Source: Drosophila pseudoobscura
Taxonomy: Eukaryota; Arthropoda; Insecta; Diptera; Drosophilidae
Assembly (NCBI RefSeq): GCF_009870125.1
Contig: NC_046679.1
Location: forward strand, 27,714,001-27,778,000
Reading direction: 5' to 3'
Length of the DNA: 64,000 nt
The translations under genes and the position numbers were made by a program. Shown piece after piece: positions 1-11,762 of the stretch. How positions within the stretch are numbered: position 1 is the first letter of the stretch; every line of letters begins with the position of its first letter. The notes beneath the pieces are model-generated. The model was not told the DNA's origin. It made no database searches and saw only the letters and a program-made list of their open reading frames with translations.

Positions 1-4
1 TTTA

Positions 5-790
5 ATGGCCTGGAAGAGGTTATATTTTATTTTTCTATGATTTTCTATTGAGTTTTTCCAACAAAAGATGAAATTGTGTAGAAAAATGTATGACAAAAAA
101 CACGCAAAAATAAAAAAACAAAACAAAAACGAAATCAACTATTGTATCCGATAGATTTTAAAGAGAAAAGAAAGTAATTGAGGAAAAAGCTATATACCCT
201 TTCTTTTTTAAATTAAATTTTTAAATTTTTGAGATATTTTTTTGAGGAAAAAATTCAAGAAAAATTATAAATGTTCGATTAATTATATAGATTTTTTTTT
301 TTAGTTTTTGCGAACAAATTTTCTTTTCTTGTGGAATTTTTCGCCCATTTTCTTCATTATACGCCAATGCCATGGAAAGCTTTCAGTATCCCAGTATTTT
401 CTACAGAGTTTTTTCCACAAAAGATGAAATTTTGTAGAAAAATGTGTGACAAAATACACAAAAAAAATACAAAAAACAAAACAAAAAAAAACGACTAGTA
501 TATCCGATTCTGGGATAGATTTTAAAGAGAAGAAAAAGTAACTGAGGAAAAGTCTGTACCCTATCTTTCTGTAATATAATTTCTAAATTTTCGATATATT
601 TTTTAGAAGAAAAAATGCAAGGAAAATAAAAAAATTTCGATTAATTATATAGATATTTTTTTCGAATTTTTGCCAATAAATTTTCTGTTCCTAGGGAGTG
701 TTTCTCCCATTTTCCCCATTATATTTGTATTGTTTTTACTGACTGCAATGCCATGGAAAACTTTCAGTATCCCACATTTTGAGAAGGTGA
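5..790. repeat. AT-rich local tandem duplication, about 2.1 units
   Basis: Two diverged copies of an AT-rich unit lie side by side (about 5-366 and 367-748), and the start of a third follows at about 749-790. Landmarks: 'ccatggaaagctttcagtat' near 370 recurs with one change near 751. 'acaaaagatgaaatt' near 62 recurs near 416. 'gattaattatatagat' near 277 recurs near 638. The spacing varies from about 355 to 381 because of indels in A/T runs. No protein is encoded. Confidence 0.75.
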
Positions 791-2659
791 GAGAGATACT
801 TGCAGCCCAAAGAAGAAAAAACGTATCTAAGCTTCGGGGCAGGCAGGCAGGAAGCAGGCAGGCAGGCACTGAAGCACTCCGCCCGAAGCGGCGGATAACA
901 GCAATAACACCACGCAAACAACTAACAACAAAAGCAGTACAACAGCAACAACAGCAACAAACAAACAATGCAACAAAACACATGCAACAGCAACAACAGC
1001 AACAAAAAGGTTTGGGGGCTATGGGGACGAAAACGAAGGACAAACAAACGATTGAAAGGAAGTTCACACAATCAACAACAGATGCGCTTTTTCACATACG
1101 AAATAACTGGTGGAAAAACAGGGAAAAACTCTCCAGGGGAAATTGTTTTGTATGGCGTTGCAGGGCGCTGGTGGCATGTGGCAGGCGGGCTTTGCTTGTA
1201 GCAGCAGCACATACGAGCATTTGTAGCACTTCTCCGACTCTCTCTCTCTTTCTCTGTTAACTGCATCCCAGTGGCAAATGCTTTGTTGTGTCCGTCATTG
1301 AATTAAATGGCAGCCCCAAACAGCATTCTGCAACAGCGGACAAACGGACGGACAGACATCCCCCGGACACATTGACGGACAATGGCGCTGCATTTCGTTT
1401 CGTTTTGGAGGAGAAAGAAGCTAACCTCCCTTTCGAGGCGACTCAAATTCCAGGAATTTATTCCCCGATTGAAACTTGAAGAGAAACATTTCCACATGAA
1501 TAGCATTATGATTCGAGAGTAACAGAAATACCAATTTAATTGTGTTGCATGCATCACTCCGACACTGATAATATCTGCAGCCTACGGGAATGTGATAGCT
1601 CCATAGAAAATTCCGAACAATGGATCCATTGTTTCCCAATTTGAGTACTGGAATGGAGCTCCCAGTTTGACCCCAGTTTCAGGCCAATGCTTTTTTGAAG
1701 TGCTACCCACAGAATACCAGATGTTGCATCTATCTTTTGTTCTGAAATTCGGTAAAACATTCAAGGATTGCATTTCAATGCAGCTCAGGACTTGGCAGAG
1801 AGTTCCTGTATAATATGTGCATAATTTACACATATTATTCCTCGTGTTTCCTTGTTCAAGCAAAAGCCTGAAAGAGAGGCGCCTCTCATTCGCCGTAAAA
1901 TTACACCCCTTGAGGCACATTTTGGATGACTTTCACTCAAGAAATCACAAGATAATTTCATTTGCTCATCTCTTAGCCGTAATTTCTCGCATAATTCCTT
2001 TTGGCCTTTGAGAAGCCTTAAAGCGTAGACAATTGCTTCCGCAAGTTTGCTTCAAATTTCATTTTGGCTGCCAAGAGGCAGGGCGTCGGGCCCCGGCAAC
2101 GGCACCTTCAGCGTTCAGCAAAGTGTGTCCTGGGAGAGGACCCTCCAGTGTGCACTCTTTTTGCCATTTTATCTGGGCGGCAGTGGCTGCAAGTTTTTAA
2201 GGCCAAACATTTGTAACTTTTAGGCATTGCTGGGGCACTTTCAAAAATGCTGTACTTTATGGCAGGTCCTTTGGGGCAGGCCAGCAGCAGCGGCAGCAGC
2301 AGCAATAGGTGTACAGGAGAGACCTGTTATCCGACCCCTTTTAGCATGCTCCGAGCGTGTTTTCCATGGGCTGCATTTAATGGCCGCCCAGATACAGTTA
2401 CAGATACAACAGGAAGGCGGCCTTCTCTATCGCTTTGCCGCCCAAGCAACCTACTGCCTCAATCGTCCCTCCTTCGGGGCCGTGCAGGTCCACCTTTGCG
2501 GCTGTTTGCCGGAACCTCTCGCACATGTGCACTCGCCACCAAAAATTTGCTTTTCTAACATCAAAAATTGCCCCAAAACACAGCAGCAGCAATAAGAGCA
2601 ACAACCAATAGCTGGACAGACAATGGCTTAAGATTACACTGAAAGAAATACAGGTAGAT
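791..2659. other. non-coding, CAG/CAA-repeat rich
   Basis: No gene is supported. The stretch holds CAACAG-type runs (about 940-1005) that create spurious glutamine reading frames on + and cysteine/leucine frames on -, and shorter GCAGCA runs near 2283-2305 and 2581-2592. It is probably intron or upstream DNA of the neuroligin gene that resumes at 11573; that assignment is inference. Confidence 0.5.
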
Positions 2660-3330
2660 TACAACAAAATTTAAAATGGGCTTTTAAGAATTTTTGTGGT
2701 AATAAAACAAGCTCTGAAATAATTTAAATATAAATTAAATTTAAAAATTGCATTGAAACATTTTGTAATATTTTTTTATAATTAAAAAAAAACAACAACA
2801 GGCCAAAAATAATTTTCCTTAAAAATGTTTTTGAGATAAAATTGTATTATTTTGCTCAAGTTTTTATCGTAATTTTTAACCGACAATTTATGTATTTAAA
2901 AAAAATTTTGTTCAACAATTAAAATAAGAGTTATACATAAAAATGGCATTAAAAAATATTTAAAATTTAGTTTACTATAAAAAAAAAAAAAAATCGATTC
3001 AAGAGGGGCTCAAAAAGGTGTCGAATTGAAGAAATGTTCGGAATAGACTTCAAAGAAGTGAGTGATAGGTCCAGACTGAATTCAGATAGAAAATATATTT
3101 AAAATGGGCTTTTCAGAATTTCTGTGGTATTAAAATATGCACTTAAACAATTAAAATGGAAATTGAATTTAAAAATTGCATTAAACCTTTTTTTAATATT
3201 TTTTATAATTAAAAAAAAAATAACAACAGGCCAATATATATTAAATATAATTTTTTTAGATTACAATTTTTATTTTTGTTCAAGTTTTTACTTTTCTAAG
3301 AAATATTTTAGTTTCCCCGAAGTTGTGATT
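2660..3330. repeat. second AT-rich tandem duplication, period about 428
   Basis: The segment starting 'aaaatgggcttttaagaatt' at 2673 recurs at 3101 as 'aaaatgggcttttcagaatt'. Both copies then run through 'tttaaaaattgcatt', a run of A, 'aacaacaggcca' and 'caagttttta'. The copies differ at many positions, so the duplication is not recent. No coding potential is visible. Confidence 0.7.
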
Positions 3331-6300
3331 TAACTGCATTACTTTTCTTCATTTATGAAGTATTTTGTTGGTCGTGAAAAGTGTTTTCTCTAAGTGTAAG
3401 AGAGCCCCAGACCACCATAGAGGTCCCAGGCGCAGGCGGCAGGCGGCAGGCTCTAGGCCCCTGTGCCGCATGTTAATGAGTTCCATGGCTGGCAATTGCC
3501 CCGAAATTGTTTTTGTGTGCGCCGGCCCCTCGTCTAAATAGCTTTGTCCGCTTATGGGGATCGTCCTGCAACTGGCCCGTCGGGGGTGTGGATGGATGTT
3601 GCTCCTAATTGCAGGTGTTTTTGATTTACACTAGCCATGAAATTGGCCATTTTGGCATGTCTGTCTGTACTTTTAAACGAACGCTAAGCTGACACACATT
3701 CGCTCTGGCTGCCACCGAGATTTATGGCCATTCGAAATTGTCTACCAGTTGCCTGTGGTACTTAGAGCCAAGTACTACTACCAGAGCGAGAGAGAGGGAG
3801 AGAGTCCAAGAGTACGAATGGCTGCTGGACCATTGAAAAGGCAATTATTTAGTGCTGGCATTTGTATCCGTATCATCTAAAGGATTTAGCGCATGAAAGA
3901 GGGAGGATCTGCTTGGAGGACGTGCAAGATGAAGCTTTTACACATTTCACTTGAGCAATCCTCATTGTGTGTCTCCCTCTCACTCTCCTTTTGGCTCTGA
4001 GAAAAATTGCAGGTGCAATCCCCCAGACTATTTTGTAATAAAATTGAATTTTCCCAGGGAATTAAATTTTCCAACTCAATGGCCAAGGATTGTGCAGAGA
4101 AAGTAAATTGAAAATTTCTTAGTTGATTATCAAATAAAATTAACAGAAAAGCACTTAGCCCTTTGCCTGCCTCTTCTTTCTAGCTCCTACACTTTCCCAG
4201 TGTGGCTTAGCAGGTCTCCTCCTCCAGAAAAGGTCGCTCATTTCTCGGTATAAATTTCATTTACATTTCTCTTTCTTTGGGAGGCAACCTTAAGCCTTAA
4301 GTCTGTCAAGGCCTTCCCTCATTCTTTCATTTTCTTTATAAACTGTTGCTTAGTCGCATAATCTGGTGGCTTATCCCCCCTTCTTTCCCCACCGAAAGAC
4401 ACAGGACACACAGAGAATTGACCCAACTCAAAAGTGTCGCTGACAGCTTTATATTGTCGTTTTAATTTCCAGCAATTTATAAACCGCAGCCGAGCTCTTT
4501 AATTACCGTTCTGGCCACGAAAAGTTGTTGTCGGGCCACGAGACGCCATAGATAACAACAGGGCCAGCCCCAGCAGAGGGAAAGAGCGAGGAGACCGAGG
4601 ACTGCCTGTGGCCGAGTGGCAGACAGAGGGTCAACAGGGTACAACAACAATGCCAGGGGCGTGTGACCGACCAGCTAGCAGACGCTTAATAGCATCAACT
4701 TATTTATTATAATATTATTTATACAAAAAAATATGCAAAACCGAGCGCACGCTTGGGTCATGGATATGCCTCAGTTTTGTGGCAGCCACGATCCTTGGCG
4801 ACTGGCGACTGGCGACAGGCGGCGCTCGTTCGTTCGGGGCTGCCTTAATTTATTGTCCTAGGGCCGTGCTACAGGAAGTTGCATACATTATGAGAGAGGA
4901 CATACCCACACAGAGTAGTGTCCTGCGTAGAGCCCTCTGTGGAGGATGTCGATGTGGGTGGTGGCTATACAAAAGCCATAAACTTTTAAATGGCATCGCT
5001 TTCGGCTTTAACATGCATTTGGTTGCATGCCTCATAACCCAGCAGGATTGGAGCATCTGGAACTAGTTGCTCCACTTTTATTCGTTTCATTTGGACCCCC
5101 GAAAAACTTCTCTCGTAAATATTCGCCCGGGCTCTCCAAAAAGTTTTCTTCTACTCCTGTTTTTTTTTTTGTTTTTTGTTTTTTTGGAACGTGTTGTTTA
5201 CACGCTGAAACATCATAAATTACATGCGTGGGGCATGCCACTCGCACACTGAAAAACACGCCTCTTATGTGTACGCGCGCACGCGGTACGAGGCTCGAGC
5301 TCAATCTGTTCTGCTCTGTGTGTGTGTATGTTCCCTGCCACACGCATGGGGCAGTGGCAGCGGCCGACCGACCAGATGCCTCCTGGGATCTCTGGGACTC
5401 TGCAACTCTGGATCTCTGCCGCTGACATGCATTTTGTAGAAATTTCGATTATGCAACGGCCCGAATGCAAACAGCGGCGCTTCAAGCTCTTGAAAATTAT
5501 ATATTCCGTTGTGTTTCGGTTCCGTTTGGTTCTGTCCCGGCAGCAGCCTATAAAAATATGTAAATTGCAAAACCATTTTTCGAGTGTGGAAATTTTATTC
5601 ATGAACTGCGAATGCCTCTTGAGGTTTCGGCTTCGGAATGTGTGAATAATCCAGGGAATGTGATTCCTGAGTGCATATCTGTTGATGATTACTACTTATA
5701 TGCAGGTGGGAGTGCTACACATATTTATTCAGCCCCCAATTAGGGCGAAAATAGATGGCGAAGGGTTCATTTTATTTACCAAATCTACAAAAAATGTAAC
5801 AACATTCTGAGGGAGGTTACAGCAAACCTTAGTTTTGAATTCCACCTAGAGAAAATTTGTGAATTCAATTTTTAATATTTACACTTATGTATATTTAAAT
5901 ATTTAAATTATTAATTTGGAGCCAAGAGTGGAAATAATTAATGTAAATTTATTTAAATATATTTCTAATCTAAAATAATATTTGCATATTTAAATTAAAT
6001 AAATTTCCCACAAATTGAATAAAATATATTTACTTTAAAGTGTTTTAGATTTCAATTAAATATGTGCCTAATTTAAATCAATTTAAATTCTATTTTATTG
6101 TACTATGTTTTTATTTAAAAAGTAAATTATGTCTGTGCTTGTCATTGCTCTCACACTGCACTGAAATATTACAGTTTTTCTCATATTTCTGATATGTTCT
6201 CATATTTAAGTTTTCTCTTTAGTGAAATTCTGTTCTTAAATTCCCATTAAAAAATTTTTATTAGTGCCTGAAATGAAAAGAAAATGTTTTTGCTACAAAT

Positions 6301-9300
6301 TCGGTTGGATTTTTTTCTGGTTTTTTGGTATTGAATCCACAAAAAAATATTGGCTGAAAGGATTGCTTGCCGGGTTCATTATTTTGGTCTGCGCTGCGAT
6401 GCATCAATGGGAGAAGGGCTTTCCACGGGTAGATATCTTTCAGCTATCAAATGTGGCACTGTTTCACCTTCAAATGTGTGTGCATTCCACCGCATTCTGG
6501 CTTCTGCTGCATTTCCCTTTAAGCTTCTTTTGGCAATCTGTTCATCTCCCGCTCATCCCTCAGATCATCCTTCAGCTGGGTTGCACAGTGTAATAAAATG
6601 GTGCTTATTGCAGAAAGAGAGAGAGGGGCACTGAAGTACTCACTCGCATGGAAATGGTGTTTGCATGCCACCCAGAGCCACGCCACAGCGTGTGTTGCAC
6701 GCTTGCAGTTATTCATAATCGTTTGTCAGTGGCTGCCACACATATGTTAATCCGCACAAACACCCACACGTCCGCCCAGAGGGGGGGCAGCACGCAAAGC
6801 GGCCACAGCATGCGGCATAGCAATTTAGGGGCTAAACAGCTTGGGCGTGTGCAAGGGTGCGTATACGCAATATATTACATGAATATTATATTCCACAAAC
6901 ACTGACCATAAAAGCCAAAAGAGCGGCGATCGCAACAATAAATAATTGAAAAGCTGGGGCCTTCCAATTGTTAAATATCACAACAATTACCATGTCACCG
7001 AACTGCATTAGTGAGGCGCTATTTTGACTCTCATTAGGGGTCCGCGATTCGCGTGGAGTGGCATCTAAAGAGAGCTTGCCTCCTGGAGTGGCTGCCAGCG
7101 GAAAGAGATAGAGACTGCTGTGTGTATTCGAGTGTATTTTGGGTTCATGAACCCCAACAGACGTGCCACCACTCGTGAGGCATTAACGCCAGTTAGTGTT
7201 CTGTAACCAGAACTCTCGTTTCCCTTTGGCTTGGGCTTGGCTTTTCCCTGCTTGTTGTGCCTGTGTGGCATATCAGATGTTGCGAGAGGGTTCTGGGTGA
7301 TTAAATGGATTTGATTTTACTCGTTTTTCTCTCTCACTACTGCTGCAAATGGGTAGACTTTGATTTGAGCTCCAGCCCCCCCGGGAAAGTATCTCTGTGT
7401 ATGTTTACCCTAATGATGGTTGCTTGTATGGGAATTCACAGGGAACTGGGAGGTGGAGCCCTTGGGAGAACACCTTTAATGGGTTTCTTAACATGAAATA
7501 CCATATCATCCCACCATTACTTCCTGTCTACCTCTCTTCCAGTGTGGCTTAGCTGGTGGGGCACATTTTCACCATCTTTCGGCCACCAATTTGAGGTCTT
7601 AACTCGGAAACAAAAAATTGTCATTAGAAAATGCAATTTTAAGCTGAAAATTGCATTTTATAGCAGTGAAGGAACTGCAAGTCTCCACCATTTCGTACTT
7701 CATTAGCAAAACTGCTCAACAAATTCATTACGGACTCCCGACTCGACTCGTTTCGACTCCATGCAGCGGCAGCAGCAGCAGCTGCCAAATATCTAGGGCA
7801 CTAGAAAATTCTGTGTACCCAAGTGTGGCAGCCAGACAGGGGAACACACATCCGTATCCGTAGTGGCTGTCGTATCTGTATCTGTATCTGTATCTGTATC
7901 TGTATCTGCATTGGAGTCAGTGCCGGAGTCGTAGTCTCTGTCTGTGGCCGTGTCCTGTGTGGTCTCTCTCTCTCTGGTGGCAAAAGTGTTTGTTTGAGTG
8001 CGGAAATATTTAAAGTGTCACATACGCTCTTCGGAAATTAAATGTGAGTGTTGTGCTTCACGCTCCAGAAAGGAGCAACGGATGTCCTGAGCCCTCCTCT
8101 AAACACTCTGAACACTGAACAACCAGATATGTATTTAGGAAAAGACTAAACACTAAACACTTTCGAGTGGCTTAACAGGGAGATCCCCCCCAAGCAGGTG
8201 GCAGGCAGGAGCAGGGTCCTTATACGTCATGTACTTGTAATGATGGTAATAGTTAGCAAATATGGTTAAAATATAATAAAATAATAGAATTCTCTTGTAT
8301 AAAAGATGGAAGACTCATGTTTAATCTGTTATTTTGCCTGGTGTTCTCTTCTTTTGTTAGACAGTGTTGCTTTCAGGTGGCACTTTCCTGCTAGATTTGA
8401 TCACACTTCTGTGGATGTGGCGGGGCTTCTCTCTCCCTCTCTCTCTGAATGGTCATTGCTTTGGTCGCCTCTCAAGGTGTGTGTTCTGGGCGTGGCGGTG
8501 TCTGCTTTTGTGTGCTTTTCCTTTTCCATTTTCCTTGCTTTGTTTTTGTTCTGCTGCTCCGCTGCCTTTGCTGCCTCTGGTCTTGTCTGCCGCCAGTGTT
8601 TGTTGTGCATATTTCTGGTGCGGCCCATTCATGGGTGTTTTGTTTGCTTGTATTTCGAGTGTTTTTGCGGTTAGTTTTTTTGAGTGTTTGCCAGCGTATG
8701 TTGTGGGCCCTCTTTTGTGGCTGCGTTGTGCGGTGCGTATACGCATTCGTATTTATTTAATTAGAGTTTGTTCTCCACCCCACTTGTTGTTTGTCTGTCG
8801 TCGGTCGTCGGTCGTGTGGTGCATCCCAAATCTGATTTTACCCCATGAGATTTTTGAAATGTTTTTAAGCTGGGGTTTCCCCCGCCCCCCCTCCCCCTCC
8901 ATTGCACATTTCGGACAAACTTTTAATTAAGCATTTTCGATGGTCGTTTCTGTTTGTTTTTCCCTCCCTACCTCCCTGCCTCCCGCTCTCCTTCTCATTC
9001 AGGATTTCGAGCAATTTCCAAATTGTATTTGTCGCCAGTCGAGGCGTGTTTGATGGACAACTGAAAAGTTTCTCCGCCATCTACGAATGTTAATTCGGTT
9101 TTTCCCATGCATTTTTAATTAATTATGTGTATGCCCCGAGCAGCAGCGGACTCCATGCGGCTTAAGTTCGTATTAATGCCACGGTGCCACACAATTTAAA
9201 GGAGATCAAAAACTGTGATCTTTGCTGGGCTTTAAAGTGGCTTTAAGCCTCTGGCTGTGGATCTTCCGCGTAAGCCAGATTTTATATCAAATATAAACCG

Positions 9301-10379
9301 CAAACAAATAAAAAGCGTTGCCATAGCGGCAGGATGCCTGTTCCTGCTTCGATTCCGCTTGGCAAATGCAAACATGTGTCTCCGGCAGAGCAACATCCTT
9401 GGAAGCACACACGGGGCAAAGTCGAGCAGCAGCAGGGAGAAGCGAATCGCGCAAGAAATGTGAGAAAACAGCGTCGTCTTGGGGGCTCCATCCTTGCACC
9501 ATTCACGAGTGGCTCCATGGGCCCTCCTTTGCTTCGCTCTGTTTCGCCCGCGGGGGGGCTGCTGCTGTCTGAATGGAGGTCAAAGTGCATAACTTAAGTA
9601 GCCGACAATAAAATGCATAACATGGCATACAAAACACAAACAGACAGCAGGCAGAAGAGGAAAAGCCAAAGGAAAACTAAGCACAGACCGTACGAAAATG
9701 TGGAAAATATGGCTCTATTTATTTGTACATTAGGCCAAGATGTTTCGCCGTTGGCCTGCCTGCCACACATTTCGTACCTCTTTTCGAAATACACATGTAT
9801 TGGTGTGTCTCTGTGTGTGTCTGTGTGTGTTGTATGCCTCATGTTTGTACCTGCCTCAACAGCTGCTAGCAAAAGGCCAAGTGTTGTGCTTGACATGTAC
9901 AAGCCCCAGCCCCAGCCCCATGCCCCTGCCGCATGCCAACCCCATGCCCCAGCCCCAGCTCCAGGTCTAGAGTGGGATTTTTCTGTGCCGCTGCTGCTGC
10001 CTCTCCCGCTGTGGCATAATAATTTCATGCTGAGCTGGACTTACCCCTACTTCATCGTGGCCCACCTCCCCCCCCACCCATATCATGCCCCCTCTAGTGG
10101 TGTGTCGTGTCATGTCGATTTATCTAATGGAACAGTCGAGTGTCACACGGACTGGTTGCAAAAACAAATTTATTAAAGGCAAAAACACAGAGAGAATTAA
10201 CAATGTGACAAAGGGAACAAAAACGGAGTGGAAAATGTTGGATAGAATGGAATAAAAGATTGTGGAAAATGAAGGTGGCCAAAGATCTGATATATAAAAT
10301 AAGGTAAACTTAAAAAATAAGGTATAATATGGTTGAAATTGAGGTAGAGTTGTATATTTTGGAATAGAATATATTTATG
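3331..10379. other. non-coding stretch, probable neuroligin intron
   Basis: I see no exon with credible splice sites here. An extremely AT-rich block lies at about 5850-6260, and poly-T/poly-pyrimidine runs lie around 5161-5190 and 8540-8990. Reading frames in the region are low-complexity or stop-poor by chance. Neuroligin exons missing from this window could in principle include short ones here that I failed to see. Confidence 0.4.
7873..7908. repeat. (TATCTG)6 microsatellite
   Basis: Six perfect copies of a hexamer, flanked by CG-rich variants of the same motif up to about 7950. Confidence 0.9.
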
Positions 10380-10879
10380 CACTGATATGGATTGAATCCC
10401 GAGACGACGGTTTATTAAGTTGTAGATGTGACTTTTATTAAGTATTTAAATGGATTAAGATAATGGTTAACAATGTATTTGTATGTGTGTATAACTTTGG
10501 GTTATGTGGATCATTTGTCTGCTGTGTGTGAAGCTCGCGAAACTCTGGCACCGACTGACTCTCGCTCTCGCTGACTCCCGCTCTCTGGATCATTACTCTT
10601 AATCCTAGAAACCTCCTGCTGTCGTGATGTCTCTCTCTCTCTCTGCTCAAAAAGGGTATAGTTTAGTACTGGCGGCCCTTTCGAGTCTCTCTCTGCACCG
10701 TGGACTCTATCTCGATTCCTACATTAAGGGTAGGAAGGGCGGATCGGGCGGATCGGGCGGATCGTTGAGGTGGTGCTTCCAGAGAAGTTCTCACAGAGGC
10801 CGTCATTGAATAAAATTCGCGGTGCTCTGAAACGATGAGAACCGAGTGGATCGTGAGAACAAACGCGATACCGCTCTCC

Positions 10880-10985
10880 GATCAGAGCGCTAACAGAGAG
10901 CGCTGTAAGCCGGCTGTTAACCCGGTAGCGATAACAGGAGCTGTTAACCAGCGGTGCTAACAGCGCTGTAGTTCTGTTATGGGAA
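10880..10985. promoter_or_regulatory. dense cluster of TAACAG/CTGTTA hexamers
   Basis: The hexamer TAACAG or its complement starts at 10891, 10914, 10932, 10941, 10958 and 10974: six copies in under 90 bases, on both strands and partly in inverted pairs around GTTAAC. TAACAG fits the Myb consensus YAACNG. A regulatory role is inference; the cluster may instead be part of a degenerate mobile element, since the bases before it (10738-10765) contain three GGATCGGGC-like repeats and the bases after it resemble DINE-1. Confidence 0.35.
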
Positions 10986-11045
10986 CGGCTGCCCTTCCAA
11001 CCTTCATTAGATCCGTGTAAAAGCCCTAAGAAGGTTTTGCCAACC

Positions 11046-11100
11046 CCAGAAAGTATATCTATACCTGATCGGCATCAATAGCAGAGTCCATATACCAAAG
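11046..11100 (+). mobile_element. short DINE-1/INE-1-like fragment
   Basis: The stretch 'agtatatctatacctgatcggcatcaatagcagagtc' resembles 'agtatatatattcttgatcagcatcaatagccgagtc' in the better-preserved element at 56706. Only this core is recognisable; the ends are lost or too diverged to place. Confidence 0.6.
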
Positions 11101-11572
11101 CACGTGTTCCATTTTCAATGCTTTTACCTGTCTGTCGACAACGAACAAAAGCATAAAACCCACGAAATTTCTGGGAAAAACGTTCAATTATTCGAAAGAC
11201 CCACAAATCTGCAATAAAATTACATACCAATCAGCGAAAATCCTCCTTTGGTTGCATTAGTTGCTCATTGTTGTCCTGTGGTTCGAGTGGTTCGGTGGTT
11301 GCTCCACGGCGACGGCGACGGTGACGACGACTCTCGCTCTGGCACAAAAGCCAACCGCGTAATTAAGCTTTACGTTCCACGAGTAAACACAAATACACTC
11401 GAAACACACACTGCTTGAACACTCGAAGCACTCAAACGGATGCGGACACGAGAGCCAGGAGCCATCCAATGTTAACAATGCACATTACGCATACGCCACG
11501 TACACCATAGCTATGATGCTCCACTTGTTTCATGCCTCTCTCTCTCTCTGTCTCTCTCTCGCTCTCTTGCAG

Positions 11573-11762
11573 ATACCAGGACATGTACAACAATCCGATT
11601 AAGGCCACTAATTTGGAGCATCGTGATGTGGTGCTGGACATACTGTCCGATGCCCGTGTCGTTGGGCCTCTACTGCAGACGGGTATGTTCCATGCGGATG
11701 TCAATCGGCGCAATTATATGTACGTATTTGGCCATAACAGCGCAACGGGACCGTACGCCAAC
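11573..11762 (+). CDS. Nlg: neuroligin, internal exon (first of four in window)
   Basis: This 190-base exon begins after a long CT-rich polypyrimidine tract ending 'cttgcag' (AG at 11571-11572) and ends at 'gccaac|gtaagt'. Its first base completes a codon begun in an exon outside or unseen in the window. It encodes about 63 residues starting YQDMYNNPIKATNLEHRD and continuing to YVFGHNSATGPYAN, a late part of the cholinesterase-like extracellular domain of neuroligins. The reading frame continues in phase into the exon at 16889. The upstream exons, with the signal peptide and most of the esterase-like domain, were not found. Confidence 0.9.

Noticed and set aside
670..1260. A 196-codon plus-strand frame with glutamine runs
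   Set aside because: The length comes from CAACAG repeats and a stop-poor AT-rich duplicate. No conserved motif is present.
6264..6593. A 109-codon frame with hydrophobic stretches that could be read as membrane spans
   Set aside because: No splice sites, no homology I recognise, and the hydrophobicity follows from T-rich DNA.
8306..8930. Overlapping cysteine/leucine-rich frames up to 188 codons
   Set aside because: They are translations of a T/C-rich, G-poor stretch. Several overlapping frames are open at once, which is typical of low complexity, not of a gene.
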